NCBI RefSeq assembly: GCF_004327285.1 | Contig: NZ_QJUI01000013.1 | Coordinates: 62,001-126,000 of the forward strand | Direction: 5' to 3' | Source of the DNA: Phytopseudomonas daroniae | GTDB lineage: Bacteria > Pseudomonadota > Gammaproteobacteria > Pseudomonadales > Pseudomonadaceae | DNA: 64,000 nucleotides | Shown here: one piece after another, positions 1 to 8,587 of the stretch | Position numbering within the stretch: the first letter of the stretch is position 1 | Layout of the letters: every line of letters begins with the position of its first letter | The notes under the pieces: model-generated | Seen by the model: the letters and a program-made list of their open reading frames with translations, nothing else | Told to the model about the DNA's origin: nothing | Databases searched by the model: none | Made by a program: the position numbers and the translations under genes

Positions 1-1
1 C

Positions 2-1231
2 GAATACGACCTGAGCGACAACTGGACGGCCTACCTCGCTGGCGGCGGCAAGTACACCCGGGAAAATGGCGTGTACTCCTCGGTGTATGTCGCGTCCCAG
101 GATGGGCGTGGGCAGATTGGCCGTTTGTATTCGCCACTCGATCAGGAAACCTTCAGCAGCGTGGCTGGATTGCGTGGCAGCCTGCAAACCGGCCCGGTCA
201 GTCACCAGCTCAATGTCGCAATGAACGGCCTTTGGCAGGAAAAGCGCAATGCCTTCGAGTCGACCACGGCCGATAACCGCTTGCCTGGCAATCTCTACGA
301 TCCGCTGCCCGTGGGTGAACCGGTCGCGAATGTCAGCGGTGATCTGCACGATCCGAGCAAAACGGCCAAGGTGATAACTCGCAGTCTGGCTATTTCCGAC
401 ACCCTGGGTTTCTTCGATGATCGGCTGCTGCTGACATTGGGGCTACGGCGCCAGTCCATCGGTGCCGATGCCTGGAATGCCGCCAGTGGAGCACGCACCG
501 CCAACTATGAGGACAGCATCACCACGCCGGCCTATGGCCTGGTGTTCAAGGCGACCGATGTGGTGTCGCTGTATGCCAACCGCATCGAATCCCTTCAGCA
601 GGGGCCGACCGCGCCTGCTGCGGCAAGCAATAGCGGCACAATGTTCGCGCCGTATCGTACCAAGCAGATCGAGGCAGGCGTCAAACTGGATTGGGGCACT
701 TTTGGTGGCAGCCTGGGCGTCTATCGCATCGAGCAACCCCAGGGCGTGACTCAGAACGGCACGTTTAGCGTGGACGCCGAACAGCGTAACCGCGGCATAG
801 AGTTGAATCTGTTCGGTGAGCCCTTGCCGGGCCTGCGCGTATTGGCCGGTGGTACCTTGGTGGATACCGATCTTCGCGGTACCGCTGGAGGTGCCAACGA
901 CGGCAATAGTGCCGTCGGCGTGCCTGAGTTCCAATACAACGTCAGTGCCGACTGGGACGTGCCTGGCGTGTCGGGCCTGAGTGTAAACGGGCTGTTGCTG
1001 CGCACTGGCGGTCAGTACTTCGACTCGGCCAATACCCTGAGCATTCCGGCCTGGACGCGAGTGGATCTTGGCGCGCGTTACGCGATGAAACTGGACGAAG
1101 AACGTCAGCTCACCCTGCGTGCCGGCCTGGAAAACGTGGCCGACAAGGCCTACTGGGCCTCCACTAATGGTGGCTACCTCACTCAGGGCGAGCCGCGTAC
1201 CTTGAAGGTGTCGGCAACCCTGGACTTCTGA
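2..1231 (+). CDS. TonB-dependent siderophore receptor, C-terminal part (5' end outside window)
   Basis: The reading frame is open from the first bases and ends in TGA at 1229-1231, so only the outer-membrane beta-barrel half is present; the TonB box and plug domain lie upstream of the window. The roughly 409 visible residues read as alternating amphipathic strands with the phrases typical of ferrichrome-type siderophore receptors: GVYRIEQPQG, QRNRGIELNLFGEP, GVPEFQYNVSADWD and IPAWTRVDLGARY. The protein ends in TLDF, with the C-terminal aromatic residue that beta-barrel assembly requires. It would import a ferric siderophore across the outer membrane using TonB-ExbBD energy. The ligand cannot be told from this part. 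A decayed FecI-type sigma factor follows directly, which suggests the receptor once belonged to a cell-surface signalling group. Confidence 0.9.
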   Translation, partial: EYDLSDNWTAYLAGGGKYTRENGVYSSVYVASQDGRGQIGRLYSPLDQETFSSVAGLRGSLQTGPVSHQLNVAMNGLWQEKRNAFESTTADNRLPGNLYDPLPVGEPVANVSGDLHDPSKTAKVITRSLAISDTLGFFDDRLLLTLGLRRQSIGADAWNAASGARTANYEDSITTPAYGLVFKATDVVSLYANRIESLQQGPTAPAAASNSGTMFAPYRTKQIEAGVKLDWGTFGGSLGVYRIEQPQGVTQNGTFSVDAEQRNRGIELNLFGEPLPGLRVLAGGTLVDTDLRGTAGGANDGNSAVGVPEFQYNVSADWDVPGVSGLSVNGLLLRTGGQYFDSANTLSIPAWTRVDLGARYAMKLDEERQLTLRAGLENVADKAYWASTNGGYLTQGEPRTLKVSATLDF

Positions 1232-1269
1232 GAACCGCCGTTGTTGGCGTGGAGGGCTGAGCATCATAG

Positions 1270-1459
1270 GGCGCAGCGGCAACCGAAGCCGCTGCCGACC
1301 TGACCCAGGAAACCTACCTGCGCACCTTCATCTTGCGCATTGGCCGCAACCTGGCCATCGACCATGTGCGCAGCCGCCCCCCGTGAGCGCCACGATCAGA
1401 GTCTGATTCATCGTTGTACGACACCTGCCGATGGCACGCAGGCCGAGCTTCTGGGATAG
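1270..1459 (+). pseudogene. Remnant of a FecI-like ECF sigma factor
   Basis: Between the receptor and the TRAP operon a frame reads AADLTQETYLR, then immediately FILRIGRNLAIDHVRSR, and stops at 1384-1386. These are recognisable pieces of sigma-70 region 2 of FecI-type ECF factors, but the roughly 20-25 residues that normally separate them are missing. Removing one C from the C6 run at 1377-1382 restores a continuation, RERHDQSLIH, that runs to a stop at 1457-1459. Region 4 is not recognisable. An internal deletion, a frameshift and loss of both ends make this a dead gene. No ATG or ribosome site fits. The family assignment rests on motif recognition by eye. Confidence 0.7.
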
Positions 1460-1664
1460 TTGGTCACCTGACGCTACCCGTCAGGCTGCGGTCTGCCGTT
1501 CACAAGACGAAAACCACCGCTCCGGCACTTCGGTGTCATTCTCCCCGTGCCAACCCCGGCACCCCAGGCGAACCATCCGCTCGCCGCTGGATCTGCGCTG
1601 CCCGGCCATGGCTGGCGCGCTGCGTGTAAAACAACTAGAACCACGATCCACTCAAGGATGCATG

Positions 1665-2663
1665 ATGAAACTCACTGGTTTTTTCGCGGCCATGGCCGCT
1701 ACTGCCGCACTCTGTGCAGGTTCAGCTGCGCAGGCGCGTGAATACTCCGTGTCCACTGTGCTGTCCGATGCCTTTCCCTGGGGGCAGGCGGCGCAGAAGT
1801 GGGCCGATCTGGTCAACGAACGCTCCGAAGGGCGCATCACCCTGCGTGTGTATCCCAATGCGCAACTGATCACCGGCGACCAGACCAAGGAGTTCTCCGC
1901 CATGCGCTCCGGCCTGATCGACATGGCCGTGGGCTCGACCATCAACTGGTCGCCGCAGGTGCCGGAACTCAACCTGTTTTCCCTGCCGTTCCTGATGCAG
2001 AGCAACGCCGACCTGGATGCCATCACCAAAGGTGAAGCCGGCAAGCTGGCCTTCGCCGCCATCGAGAAGCGCGGCATCATCCCGCTGGCCTGGGGCGAGA
2101 ACGGCTTCCGCCAACTCTCCAACTCGGTCAAGTCGGTACGCACCCCCGCTGATCTCAAGGGCCTGAAAATTCGTGTAGTCGGCTCGCCGCTATTCCAGGA
2201 CACCTTCTCCACGCTGGGCGCCAACCCCACGCAGATGAGCTGGGCGGATGCCAAGCCGGCGCTGACGACTGGTGCGGTGGATGGCCAGGAGAACCCACTG
2301 TCGGTATTCGATGTGGCACGTATCGACCAGGCCGGGCAGAAGTATCTGACCCAGTGGAACTACATGGCCGATCCGCTCATCTTCGCCGTCAATCAGCGTA
2401 TCTGGAGCAGCCTGCCGGAGGCTGATCGTGAGCTGCTGGCGCAGGCCGCCCGTGATGCCGGCGAGTGGGAAGTGGCGCTGTCGCGCGAGGCGGAAGTAAA
2501 GCGCCTGGCAGATATCCGTGAGCGCGGTGTGGAAGTGACCGAACTGAGCGAGAGCGAACATCAGGCTTTTGCCGACGCCACCCGCAGCGTGCATGAAAAG
2601 TGGGCACCGCGTATCGGCAACGAGCTGATGGAAGCGGCGCAGAGCGCCATCGCCCGGCCCTGA
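1665..2663 (+). CDS. dctP: TRAP transporter solute-binding protein (DctP family)
   Basis: Periplasmic binding protein of a tripartite ATP-independent periplasmic transporter, 332 residues. A typical signal peptide (KLTGFFAAMAATAALCAGS, cut after AQA) is followed by the DctP fold, with FSAMRSGLIDMAVGS near residue 80 and GLKIRVVGSPLF with the conserved substrate-binding arginine near residue 170. The start was chosen at 1665 because AAGGA at 1654-1658 then stands six bases away; ATG 1662 is in frame and also possible. Genes for the small and large membrane subunits follow, so the system is complete. The family usually carries C4-dicarboxylates or other organic acids, but the substrate cannot be read from the sequence. 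A strong hairpin separates it from dctQ. Confidence 0.9.
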   Translation: MKLTGFFAAMAATAALCAGSAAQAREYSVSTVLSDAFPWGQAAQKWADLVNERSEGRITLRVYPNAQLITGDQTKEFSAMRSGLIDMAVGSTINWSPQVPELNLFSLPFLMQSNADLDAITKGEAGKLAFAAIEKRGIIPLAWGENGFRQLSNSVKSVRTPADLKGLKIRVVGSPLFQDTFSTLGANPTQMSWADAKPALTTGAVDGQENPLSVFDVARIDQAGQKYLTQWNYMADPLIFAVNQRIWSSLPEADRELLAQAARDAGEWEVALSREAEVKRLADIRERGVEVTELSESEHQAFADATRSVHEKWAPRIGNELMEAAQSAIARP

Positions 2664-2669
2664 TCCCTG

Positions 2670-2710
2670 GCAGGCCGTTGAGGAACTACCTAGGTTCTTC
2701 AACGGCCTGC
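2670..2710 (+). terminator. 17-bp inverted repeat between dctP and dctQ
   Basis: GCAGGCCGTTGAGGAAC at 2670-2686 pairs with GTTCTTCAACGGCCTGC at 2694-2710 across a 7-base loop, with one G-U position. Only a weak T stretch (TGTTTT) follows ten bases later. It starts seven bases after the dctP stop. It could be a partial terminator or an mRNA-stabilising hairpin that keeps binding-protein levels above those of the membrane subunits, as is common in transport operons. Confidence 0.75.
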
Positions 2711-2758
2711 TAGCTGTTTTATCGGGAACCGGTCGGCTCCCGTTCGTTCGAGGTTGTC

Positions 2759-3235
2759 ATGAGCAAGAAACCGGACGCGCCCATCGAGCGCGTGCTGGCC
2801 ACCCTGGCGTTGGCACTGATCGCTGTGATCAGCCTGGCCAACGTGGTGGTGCGCTATTTCACCAATGTGTCGTTCGCCTTCACCGAGGAACTCTCGGTAT
2901 TTCTGCTGGTGGTGCTGACCTTTGCCGGCGCCTCGGTGGCGCTGCGCCGTAACGGCCACATCCGCATCAGCATGATCGAACAGCTGTTCCCGCGCCTGCG
3001 CATGCCGCTGGTCTGGCTGCAGTGGCTGGCCGGTGTGCTGGTATTGGGCCTGGTCAGCTGGTACGGCGGGCAGTTCGCCTGGGAAGAGTTTCAGTGGGAA
3101 TCCGAGTCGCCGGGCATAGGCCTGCCGAACTGGTGGTACGTGGTCTGGCTGCCGCTGTTGAGCCTGTTCATGCTGCTGCGCCTGACCCAGATGACCCTGG
3201 ATCGCCTGAGCGGGAGGATCAGCGATGAGCCCTGA
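2759..3235 (+). CDS. dctQ: TRAP transporter small permease (DctQ family)
   Basis: Small membrane subunit of 158 residues with four hydrophobic segments (about residues 12-32, 42-62, 85-105 and 125-145), the normal DctQ layout. The RNGHIRI phrase after the second segment is typical of the family. It lies 95 bases after dctP with the hairpin in between. Its stop overlaps the start of dctM by 11 bases, indicating translational coupling. It forms the inner-membrane complex with DctM that receives substrate from the binding protein and uses the sodium gradient. Confidence 0.9.
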   Translation: MSKKPDAPIERVLATLALALIAVISLANVVVRYFTNVSFAFTEELSVFLLVVLTFAGASVALRRNGHIRISMIEQLFPRLRMPLVWLQWLAGVLVLGLVSWYGGQFAWEEFQWESESPGIGLPNWWYVVWLPLLSLFMLLRLTQMTLDRLSGRISDEP

Positions 3236-4523
3236 TCTCTGGCTGATCGTCAGTTTTCTAGCCTTGCTGGCGCTGGGCGTGCCGGTGGCTTTCGCACTGG
3301 GCCTGTCCGGTGCCATCGGCATCGTCGCCGGGCTTTCGCCGGATATGCTCGCGACCCTTGGCACCAATACCTATAACAGCGTGGCCAAGTACCCGCTGAT
3401 CGCCATCCCGCTGTTCATTCTTACCGGCCTGGTGTTCGAGAAGGCTGGCGTGGCGATACGGCTGGTGCGTTTCGCCCAGGCCGTGATCGGCCCGCGCCAC
3501 GGTGGCCTGGCCATGGTCGCCGTACTGGTATGCATGATCATGGGCGGCATGAGCGGCTCGGGCCCGGCGGATGCCGCGGCCGTGGCCATGGTGATGCTGC
3601 CGAGCATGACCAAAGCCGGTTATCCCAAGCCGTTCTCGGCGACGGTGATCGCTGCGTCGGCCTCGACTGCGATTCTGATTCCGCCGTCGATCGCGTTGAT
3701 CTTGTATTCCATCGTGGTGCCCGGGGTGGATCTGCGTGCGCTGTTCGCTGCCGGCCTGTTCCCCGGCATCCTCGCCGGCCTGACGCTGTTGTTGCCGGTG
3801 TGGCTGATCTCGCGCCGCTACGGCTGGGAGGCGCCCCAGGGCGAAGAGAGCCCGCCGCTGTGGGCGAGTTTCAAGGATGCGCTGCCGGCGCTGTTCGCGC
3901 CGATCCTGATCCTCGGCGGCCTGCGCAGCGGCCTGTTCACCCCGACCGAAGCGGCGGTGACGGCGGTGGCCTATGGCATCCTGGTGGGCCTGTTCATCAC
4001 TCGCGAGTTGGACTGGCGCAGCCTGTGGCGACTGTGTGGCGAGGCGGCGGTGATTTCCGGCGTGGTCATGCTGATCATCGCCCTGGCCGGTATCTTCGCC
4101 TGGGCCGGCACCATGCTCGGCACCTTCCGCCATCTGGCCGAGTGGATGATTTCGCTGTCGGACAACGGCACCATGCTGCTGATTCTGGTGATGCTGGCGG
4201 TGTTGCTGGTGGGCATGTTGCTGGACGCCATTTCCATCTACCTGATCCTGATGCCGATCCTGATCCCGGTGATGCAGCACTTCGGCTGGAACCCGGTGTG
4301 GTTCGGCATCCTGATGGCGATGAATATCGCCATCGGTCAGTTCACGCCTCCGGTGGCGGTCAACCTGCTGGTGACCACCGAAGTGGCGAAGATCAGGCTG
4401 GAGCAGACGGTCGGCTGGGCACTGTTGTTCGTTGTGATCATGGGCAGTGCGCTGGTGCTGGTGGCGGTCTTCCCGGAAATCGCCCTGTGGCTGCCGCGGA
4501 AGCTGGGGTATGCGGTGGAGTGA
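3225..4523 (+). CDS. dctM: TRAP transporter large permease (DctM family)
   Basis: Large membrane subunit of 432 residues, almost entirely hydrophobic, with about twelve membrane segments. Family signatures are visible: IPLFILTGLVFEKAG near residue 60, SGSGPADAAAVAMVMLPSM near 110 and IPPSIALILYSIVVPG near 155, where substrate and sodium coordination are expected. The ATG lies inside the end of dctQ. This is the last gene of the first dctPQM operon; a perfect hairpin about 90 bases downstream is its likely terminator. Confidence 0.92.
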   Translation: MSPDLWLIVSFLALLALGVPVAFALGLSGAIGIVAGLSPDMLATLGTNTYNSVAKYPLIAIPLFILTGLVFEKAGVAIRLVRFAQAVIGPRHGGLAMVAVLVCMIMGGMSGSGPADAAAVAMVMLPSMTKAGYPKPFSATVIAASASTAILIPPSIALILYSIVVPGVDLRALFAAGLFPGILAGLTLLLPVWLISRRYGWEAPQGEESPPLWASFKDALPALFAPILILGGLRSGLFTPTEAAVTAVAYGILVGLFITRELDWRSLWRLCGEAAVISGVVMLIIALAGIFAWAGTMLGTFRHLAEWMISLSDNGTMLLILVMLAVLLVGMLLDAISIYLILMPILIPVMQHFGWNPVWFGILMAMNIAIGQFTPPVAVNLLVTTEVAKIRLEQTVGWALLFVVIMGSALVLVAVFPEIALWLPRKLGYAVE

Positions 4524-4612
4524 TGCAGAGGCTCTGCCCATCCTGTTGGAGTCATGCGTGCGATTGGCGAGCATGGGTTGGGCGTTCCCGTGTGGGGCGA
4601 TCTGAAACCTGC

Positions 4613-4648
4613 CGATGCATAGCCGCTGTTGTCAGCGGCTATGCATCG
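4613..4648. terminator. 16-bp perfect inverted repeat between convergent genes
   Basis: CGATGCATAGCCGCTG at 4613-4628 and its exact complement at 4633-4648 enclose a TTGT loop. It lies between dctM (plus) and the TonB receptor (minus), 20 bases from the receptor's stop codon. T runs are short on both sides, but the symmetry and position suit a bidirectional terminator. Confidence 0.75.
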
Positions 4649-4668
4649 ATTTACCCCGCCGTTGTCCG

Positions 4669-6822
4669 TCAATTGAAACTGTAGGAAACCCCGACGAAAG
4701 CCCCGAAACCGTCGCCCGGCGTGGAACGGGCAACGTCCACGCCTTTATCGTCATAGCCCGGCGTAACCGTGGCGGCGTAGCGCTTGTCGGTCAGGTTGCG
4801 CAGATCCAGCCAGGTCTGCCAGTCCTGTTTCGGCGAGGCGTAACCCAGAGTCGCGCCGAAAATGGCGTAGGCATCGGCGTAATAGGAGTTGGCGTAATCC
4901 ACCGCCACCTTGGAGGCGTATTGAGTATTGAGCCCGGCGTAGAAACCGCTCGGGTGGCTGTAGCGCAGCTCGGCCTGATAATAGTGGCGCGGCAGGCCCG
5001 GCAGGCGGTTGTCGCCGTAGGTGTCGTCGTCGCGGTAGTGAAAATCGCTGAAGGTATAGGCCTGGCGCAGGGCCAGGTCACCGGCAGCGCCGCCTTGCCA
5101 CAACGGGCTGTCGAGGCCGAGCTCGATGCCCTGGTGAATGGTCGGGCTGGCGTTGGATTCAGCGAAGACGTTCTGCTCGATCTCCACGGTCAGCAGTTCG
5201 TGGCGCACGACCGAGTAGTAATAGGCCAGATCCCATTGGCCCAGCACTGAGTCACCACGGCCACCAATTTCGAAGGTGGTGGCGGTCTGGTTATCCAGCG
5301 ATACCGCTGCACGTTGTCGGCCACTGTAGGGTTGATCGCTGGCCGGGAAGCGCAGCGGCGAGCCCCAGATCATCGACCACGGGTGGGGCGGCTCGACCGA
5401 GCGGCTGATATTGCCATACAGCTGCAGCTCCGGCTTGAGCTGGTAACGCAGGCCGATACGTGGCGCGTAGTCCCAACTGTGCTCGCTGACCTTGTCGTCG
5501 TTGGCTGGCCAGGTCACTTCGCTTTCGCGGCGCGTGTAGATCAGCGCCAGCCCGGTGGTCAGCCACAGGTCGGGGGCCAGCTCCAGTTCGTTGCTGGCGT
5601 GCAGCACGTTGTCCGAGCCCTGGTGGATGTAATCGCGCATCAGGGTGCCGGATGGATAACTGGCGGTCGGCGCACCTGCTGGAACATTGAGCGGCATATG
5701 CGCCGTTTCCCGGGATTTGGTGCTGGGCAGGTTACTGGTGGTGCGCAGGCCGATGGTGCTGTTGCTGTTCAGGCCGAACAATGTGTGCTCACGGCTGTAG
5801 GCGAGGCTGCCGCTGATATCGCGGTAGGCGACGCGCACGCGGTAGTCGCTCTCGCGGATATCCATCGGGTAGTCGTGATAGGCCAGGCCCACTTCCAGCT
5901 TGCTGTCGTCGTCCAGGCGCAGGGTGGTCTTGTTGGCCAGCCAGGTGCTGCCCGGTTGGTCGCGGCGGGCATTGATTCGAAGGTTTCCGGCATTGGCCTG
6001 GCGTGGGTTGTCCTTGATCTGCGCCTTGGTCAGCCGCCCGGGCGTATCGTGCTCGGTCTCCCGGTAGCGCAGGTAGAAACGCGTCTCCAGGTTTTCGTTG
6101 AGGCGGTAGCCGACATTGGCCGACACACCCTTGCCTTTACCCGAGGCATGATCCTGATAACCGTCGTAGCGATTGTCGGTGAGGTTGATGTAGTAATCGA
6201 AGTCTCCCAGCGCCTGACCGGAGCTGATGCTGCGTTTCTGGTAGCCATGGCTGCCGGCTTCGTAGCGCAGTTGCAGCTTGGCCGCATCGCGCCCGGTGCG
6301 GGTGATGTAGTCCACGGCGCCGCCCAGTGCCAGGGAACCACGGTCGAAGCCGTTGGCCCCGCGCAGCACCTCGGCGCGGCTCAGCCACAGAGGTTCGAGC
6401 AATTCGTAAGGGGTGCCGCCCGAGCCGGTCAGTGGCAGGCCGTCGAGCATCACGTGCATGCCCGAGGCGTGAGCGCCTGGGCCGCGATTGATCCCCGAGC
6501 CGCGCACGGAAACCTTTAGCCCCTCGTTGCCCGGCGACTGCGCGTAGACGCCGGGCTGGTAGGCCAGCACATCCTGGTTACCGGCGACTCGGCCCTCGGC
6601 GATCCGCTGCATGTCCACCAGGTTGCTGCCACCTGGAATACGCCTCAGCCGTTCCTGCGCCGCTTGCTGCTCGGTCAACGGCTGATCGGAAACCAGTACG
6701 CCCTCCAGCTGCAGGGCCCCCGGCGTGCTCTCGGCATGGGCGACGGGAAGCGCCGCACAGGTCAGCAGGCTGGCCGTCAGCAGATGGCGCGGGCGCATGG
6801 CGAAGGGGGGTAGGGAACGCAT
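4669..6822 (-). CDS. TonB-dependent outer-membrane receptor
   Basis: Full-length receptor of 717 residues. A signal peptide around HLLTASLLTCAALPVAHA is followed by a plug domain (IPGGSNLVDMQRIAEGRV, LAYQPGVYAQS, VSVRGSGINRGPG, LGGAVDYITRTG) and a barrel ending in VGVSYSFN with the terminal aromatic signal. The start at 6822 is preceded by GGAG ten bases upstream; ATG at 6798 is an alternative. The plug resembles FecA-like ferric-chelate receptors, but no sigma/anti-sigma pair is adjacent and I see no clear Fur box, so the ligand is open. It is transcribed divergently from cioA. Confidence 0.88.
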   Translation of the reverse strand: MRSLPPFAMRPRHLLTASLLTCAALPVAHAESTPGALQLEGVLVSDQPLTEQQAAQERLRRIPGGSNLVDMQRIAEGRVAGNQDVLAYQPGVYAQSPGNEGLKVSVRGSGINRGPGAHASGMHVMLDGLPLTGSGGTPYELLEPLWLSRAEVLRGANGFDRGSLALGGAVDYITRTGRDAAKLQLRYEAGSHGYQKRSISSGQALGDFDYYINLTDNRYDGYQDHASGKGKGVSANVGYRLNENLETRFYLRYRETEHDTPGRLTKAQIKDNPRQANAGNLRINARRDQPGSTWLANKTTLRLDDDSKLEVGLAYHDYPMDIRESDYRVRVAYRDISGSLAYSREHTLFGLNSNSTIGLRTTSNLPSTKSRETAHMPLNVPAGAPTASYPSGTLMRDYIHQGSDNVLHASNELELAPDLWLTTGLALIYTRRESEVTWPANDDKVSEHSWDYAPRIGLRYQLKPELQLYGNISRSVEPPHPWSMIWGSPLRFPASDQPYSGRQRAAVSLDNQTATTFEIGGRGDSVLGQWDLAYYYSVVRHELLTVEIEQNVFAESNASPTIHQGIELGLDSPLWQGGAAGDLALRQAYTFSDFHYRDDDTYGDNRLPGLPRHYYQAELRYSHPSGFYAGLNTQYASKVAVDYANSYYADAYAIFGATLGYASPKQDWQTWLDLRNLTDKRYAATVTPGYDDKGVDVARSTPGDGFGAFVGVSYSFN

Positions 6823-7139
6823 TTTCGGGAATCTCCATGGGAACAGCCGGCAGCGGTTGGAGCAGGCAGCGCCGGGTAGGACGGTCGCTCGGCAGGATAA
6901 GCCACGTCTGTCCCTTCGTCCGATAGTCCGCACAGCCGCTAACCTCATGGAACTAAGTCAGAACGCCGCACGCGACGGCCTGTCGCGCGGCAACCCACCA
7001 CGGCGGCAGGAAGCGCGGTGTGGCGTAGTCTCTTGCATAGCGATTGATCCAGGTCAATATGCTTTTCGCCTGGCCTGATCTCGCAGTGTTGCAGATAACT
7101 AGAAGTCGATAACCGATAAACCTGATCGAGGACGCTTCC
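6823..7139. promoter_or_regulatory. Divergent intergenic region between TonB receptor and cioA
   Basis: 317 bases without a gene. They hold the promoter of cioA with the ANR-type box (annotated separately) and presumably the receptor promoter. I looked for a Fur box and for riboswitch core motifs and found none convincing. Confidence 0.5.
7044..7057 (+). promoter_or_regulatory. ANR/FNR-type box upstream of cioA
   Basis: TTGATCCAGGTCAA matches the ANR/FNR consensus TTGAT-N4-ATCAA at nine of ten defined positions. It is centred about 90 bases before the cioA ATG. In P. aeruginosa the cioAB operon is known to be repressed by ANR at low oxygen, so a role in turning off the low-coupling oxidase is the natural reading. 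Binding itself is inferred. Confidence 0.7.
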
Positions 7140-8585
7140 ATGTTTGGCCTAGAGGCTTTGGATCTTGCGCGCATCCAGTTCGCCTTCACCATTTCCTTCC
7201 ATATCATTTTCCCGGCTATCACCATCGGCCTGGCCAGCTATCTGGCCGTGCTCGAAGGCCTGTGGCTGAAAACCGGCGAGGCGGTGTACCGCGACCTCTA
7301 CCATTTCTGGGCGAAGATCTTCGCCGTCAACTTCGGCATGGGGGTGGTCTCCGGCCTGGTGATGGCCTACCAGTTCGGTACCAACTGGAGCGCCTTCTCG
7401 GATTTCGCCGGCTCGGTCACCGGACCGCTGCTGACCTATGAGGTGCTCACCGCGTTCTTCCTCGAAGCAGGCTTTCTCGGTGTCATGCTGTTCGGCTGGA
7501 ACCGCGTCGGGCCGGGGCTGCACTTCTTTTCGACGATCATGGTAGCGGTCGGCACGCTGATCTCGACATTCTGGATTCTCGCCTCCAACAGCTGGATGCA
7601 GACGCCCCAGGGGTTCGAGATCGTCGATGGCCGGGTGATTCCGGTGGACTGGTTCGCGGTGGTGTTCAACCCGTCGTTCCCGTATCGCCTGGCGCACATG
7701 GCCACCGCCGCGTTTCTCGCCACGGCGTTCTTCGTCGGCGCTTCGGCGGCCTGGCATCTGCTGCGCGGGCGTGACACTCCGGCGATGCGCAAGATGTTTT
7801 CGATGGCGCTGTGGATGGCCCTGCTGGTGGCGCCGATACAGGCGGTAATCGGCGACTTCCATGGCCTCAACACCCTCGAGCATCAACCGGCGAAGATCGC
7901 TGCCATCGAAGGCCATTGGGACAACAGCTCGGGCGAGCCGACGCCGCTGATCCTGTTCGGCTGGCCGGACATGGAGCGCGAAGAAACCCGCTTCAAGGTC
8001 GAAGTGCCTTATCTCGGCAGCCTGATCCTGACCCACAGCCTGGACAAACAGGTTCCGGCACTGAAGGAGTTCGCCAAGGAGGATCGGCCCAACTCGACCA
8101 TCGTGTTCTGGTCGTTCCGGGTGATGGTCGCCATGGGCATGCTGATGATCCTGACCGGGCTGTGGAGCCTGTGGCTACGCTGGCGCGGCAGCCTCTATCG
8201 GTCGCGTCCATTCCTGTATTTCTGCCTGTGGATGGGGCCGTCCGGGCTGATCGCCATCCTCGCCGGCTGGTTCACCACCGAAATCGGTCGTCAGCCCTGG
8301 GTGGTCTACGGCTTGATGCGCACCGCCGATGGTGTGTCGATGCACAGCGCGGCGCAACTGGGCCTGACTCTGGTGCTGTTCGTGGTCGTTTACTTCGCGG
8401 TGTTCGGTGCCGGCATGAGCTACGTGATGCGCCTGGTGCGCAAGGGGCCGGTTACCGGTGAAGGCGATCACCAGGGTGAAGGCGGGCCGGGCACTCGGCA
8501 CACACCGGCGAGGCCACTGTCGGCCCCCCAAGAGGGGATGCATGACAGTGACCATGGCGGTGCAGACGCGAACGGGAGGGTATGA
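7140..8585 (+). CDS. cioA: Cyanide-insensitive terminal quinol oxidase, subunit I
   Basis: CydA-family subunit of 481 residues that carries the haems and the quinol site and reduces oxygen to water without proton pumping. About nine membrane segments are visible. SFHIIFPAITIG near residue 20 and YRLAHMATAAF near 185 contain the expected haem-ligand histidines, and GWFTTEIGRQPWVVYG near 375 is the family signature. The periplasmic Q-loop is short, as in CIO-type rather than E. coli bd-I enzymes. The last 45 residues are a hydrophilic Gly/His/Asp-rich tail. The gene overlaps the region of the cioB start. The upstream ANR-type box suggests oxygen control. Confidence 0.95.
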   Translation: MFGLEALDLARIQFAFTISFHIIFPAITIGLASYLAVLEGLWLKTGEAVYRDLYHFWAKIFAVNFGMGVVSGLVMAYQFGTNWSAFSDFAGSVTGPLLTYEVLTAFFLEAGFLGVMLFGWNRVGPGLHFFSTIMVAVGTLISTFWILASNSWMQTPQGFEIVDGRVIPVDWFAVVFNPSFPYRLAHMATAAFLATAFFVGASAAWHLLRGRDTPAMRKMFSMALWMALLVAPIQAVIGDFHGLNTLEHQPAKIAAIEGHWDNSSGEPTPLILFGWPDMEREETRFKVEVPYLGSLILTHSLDKQVPALKEFAKEDRPNSTIVFWSFRVMVAMGMLMILTGLWSLWLRWRGSLYRSRPFLYFCLWMGPSGLIAILAGWFTTEIGRQPWVVYGLMRTADGVSMHSAAQLGLTLVLFVVVYFAVFGAGMSYVMRLVRKGPVTGEGDHQGEGGPGTRHTPARPLSAPQEGMHDSDHGGADANGRV

Positions 8586-8587
8586 CC

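Noticed and set aside
1431..1664. N-terminal extension of the first dctP back to 1431
   Set aside because: It would place 78 non-secretory residues before a perfect signal peptide; AAGGA supports the start at 1665.
6823..7139. Fur box or cobalamin riboswitch upstream of the TonB receptor
   Set aside because: No stretch resembles GATAAT repeats, and no B12-box was found on the minus strand.
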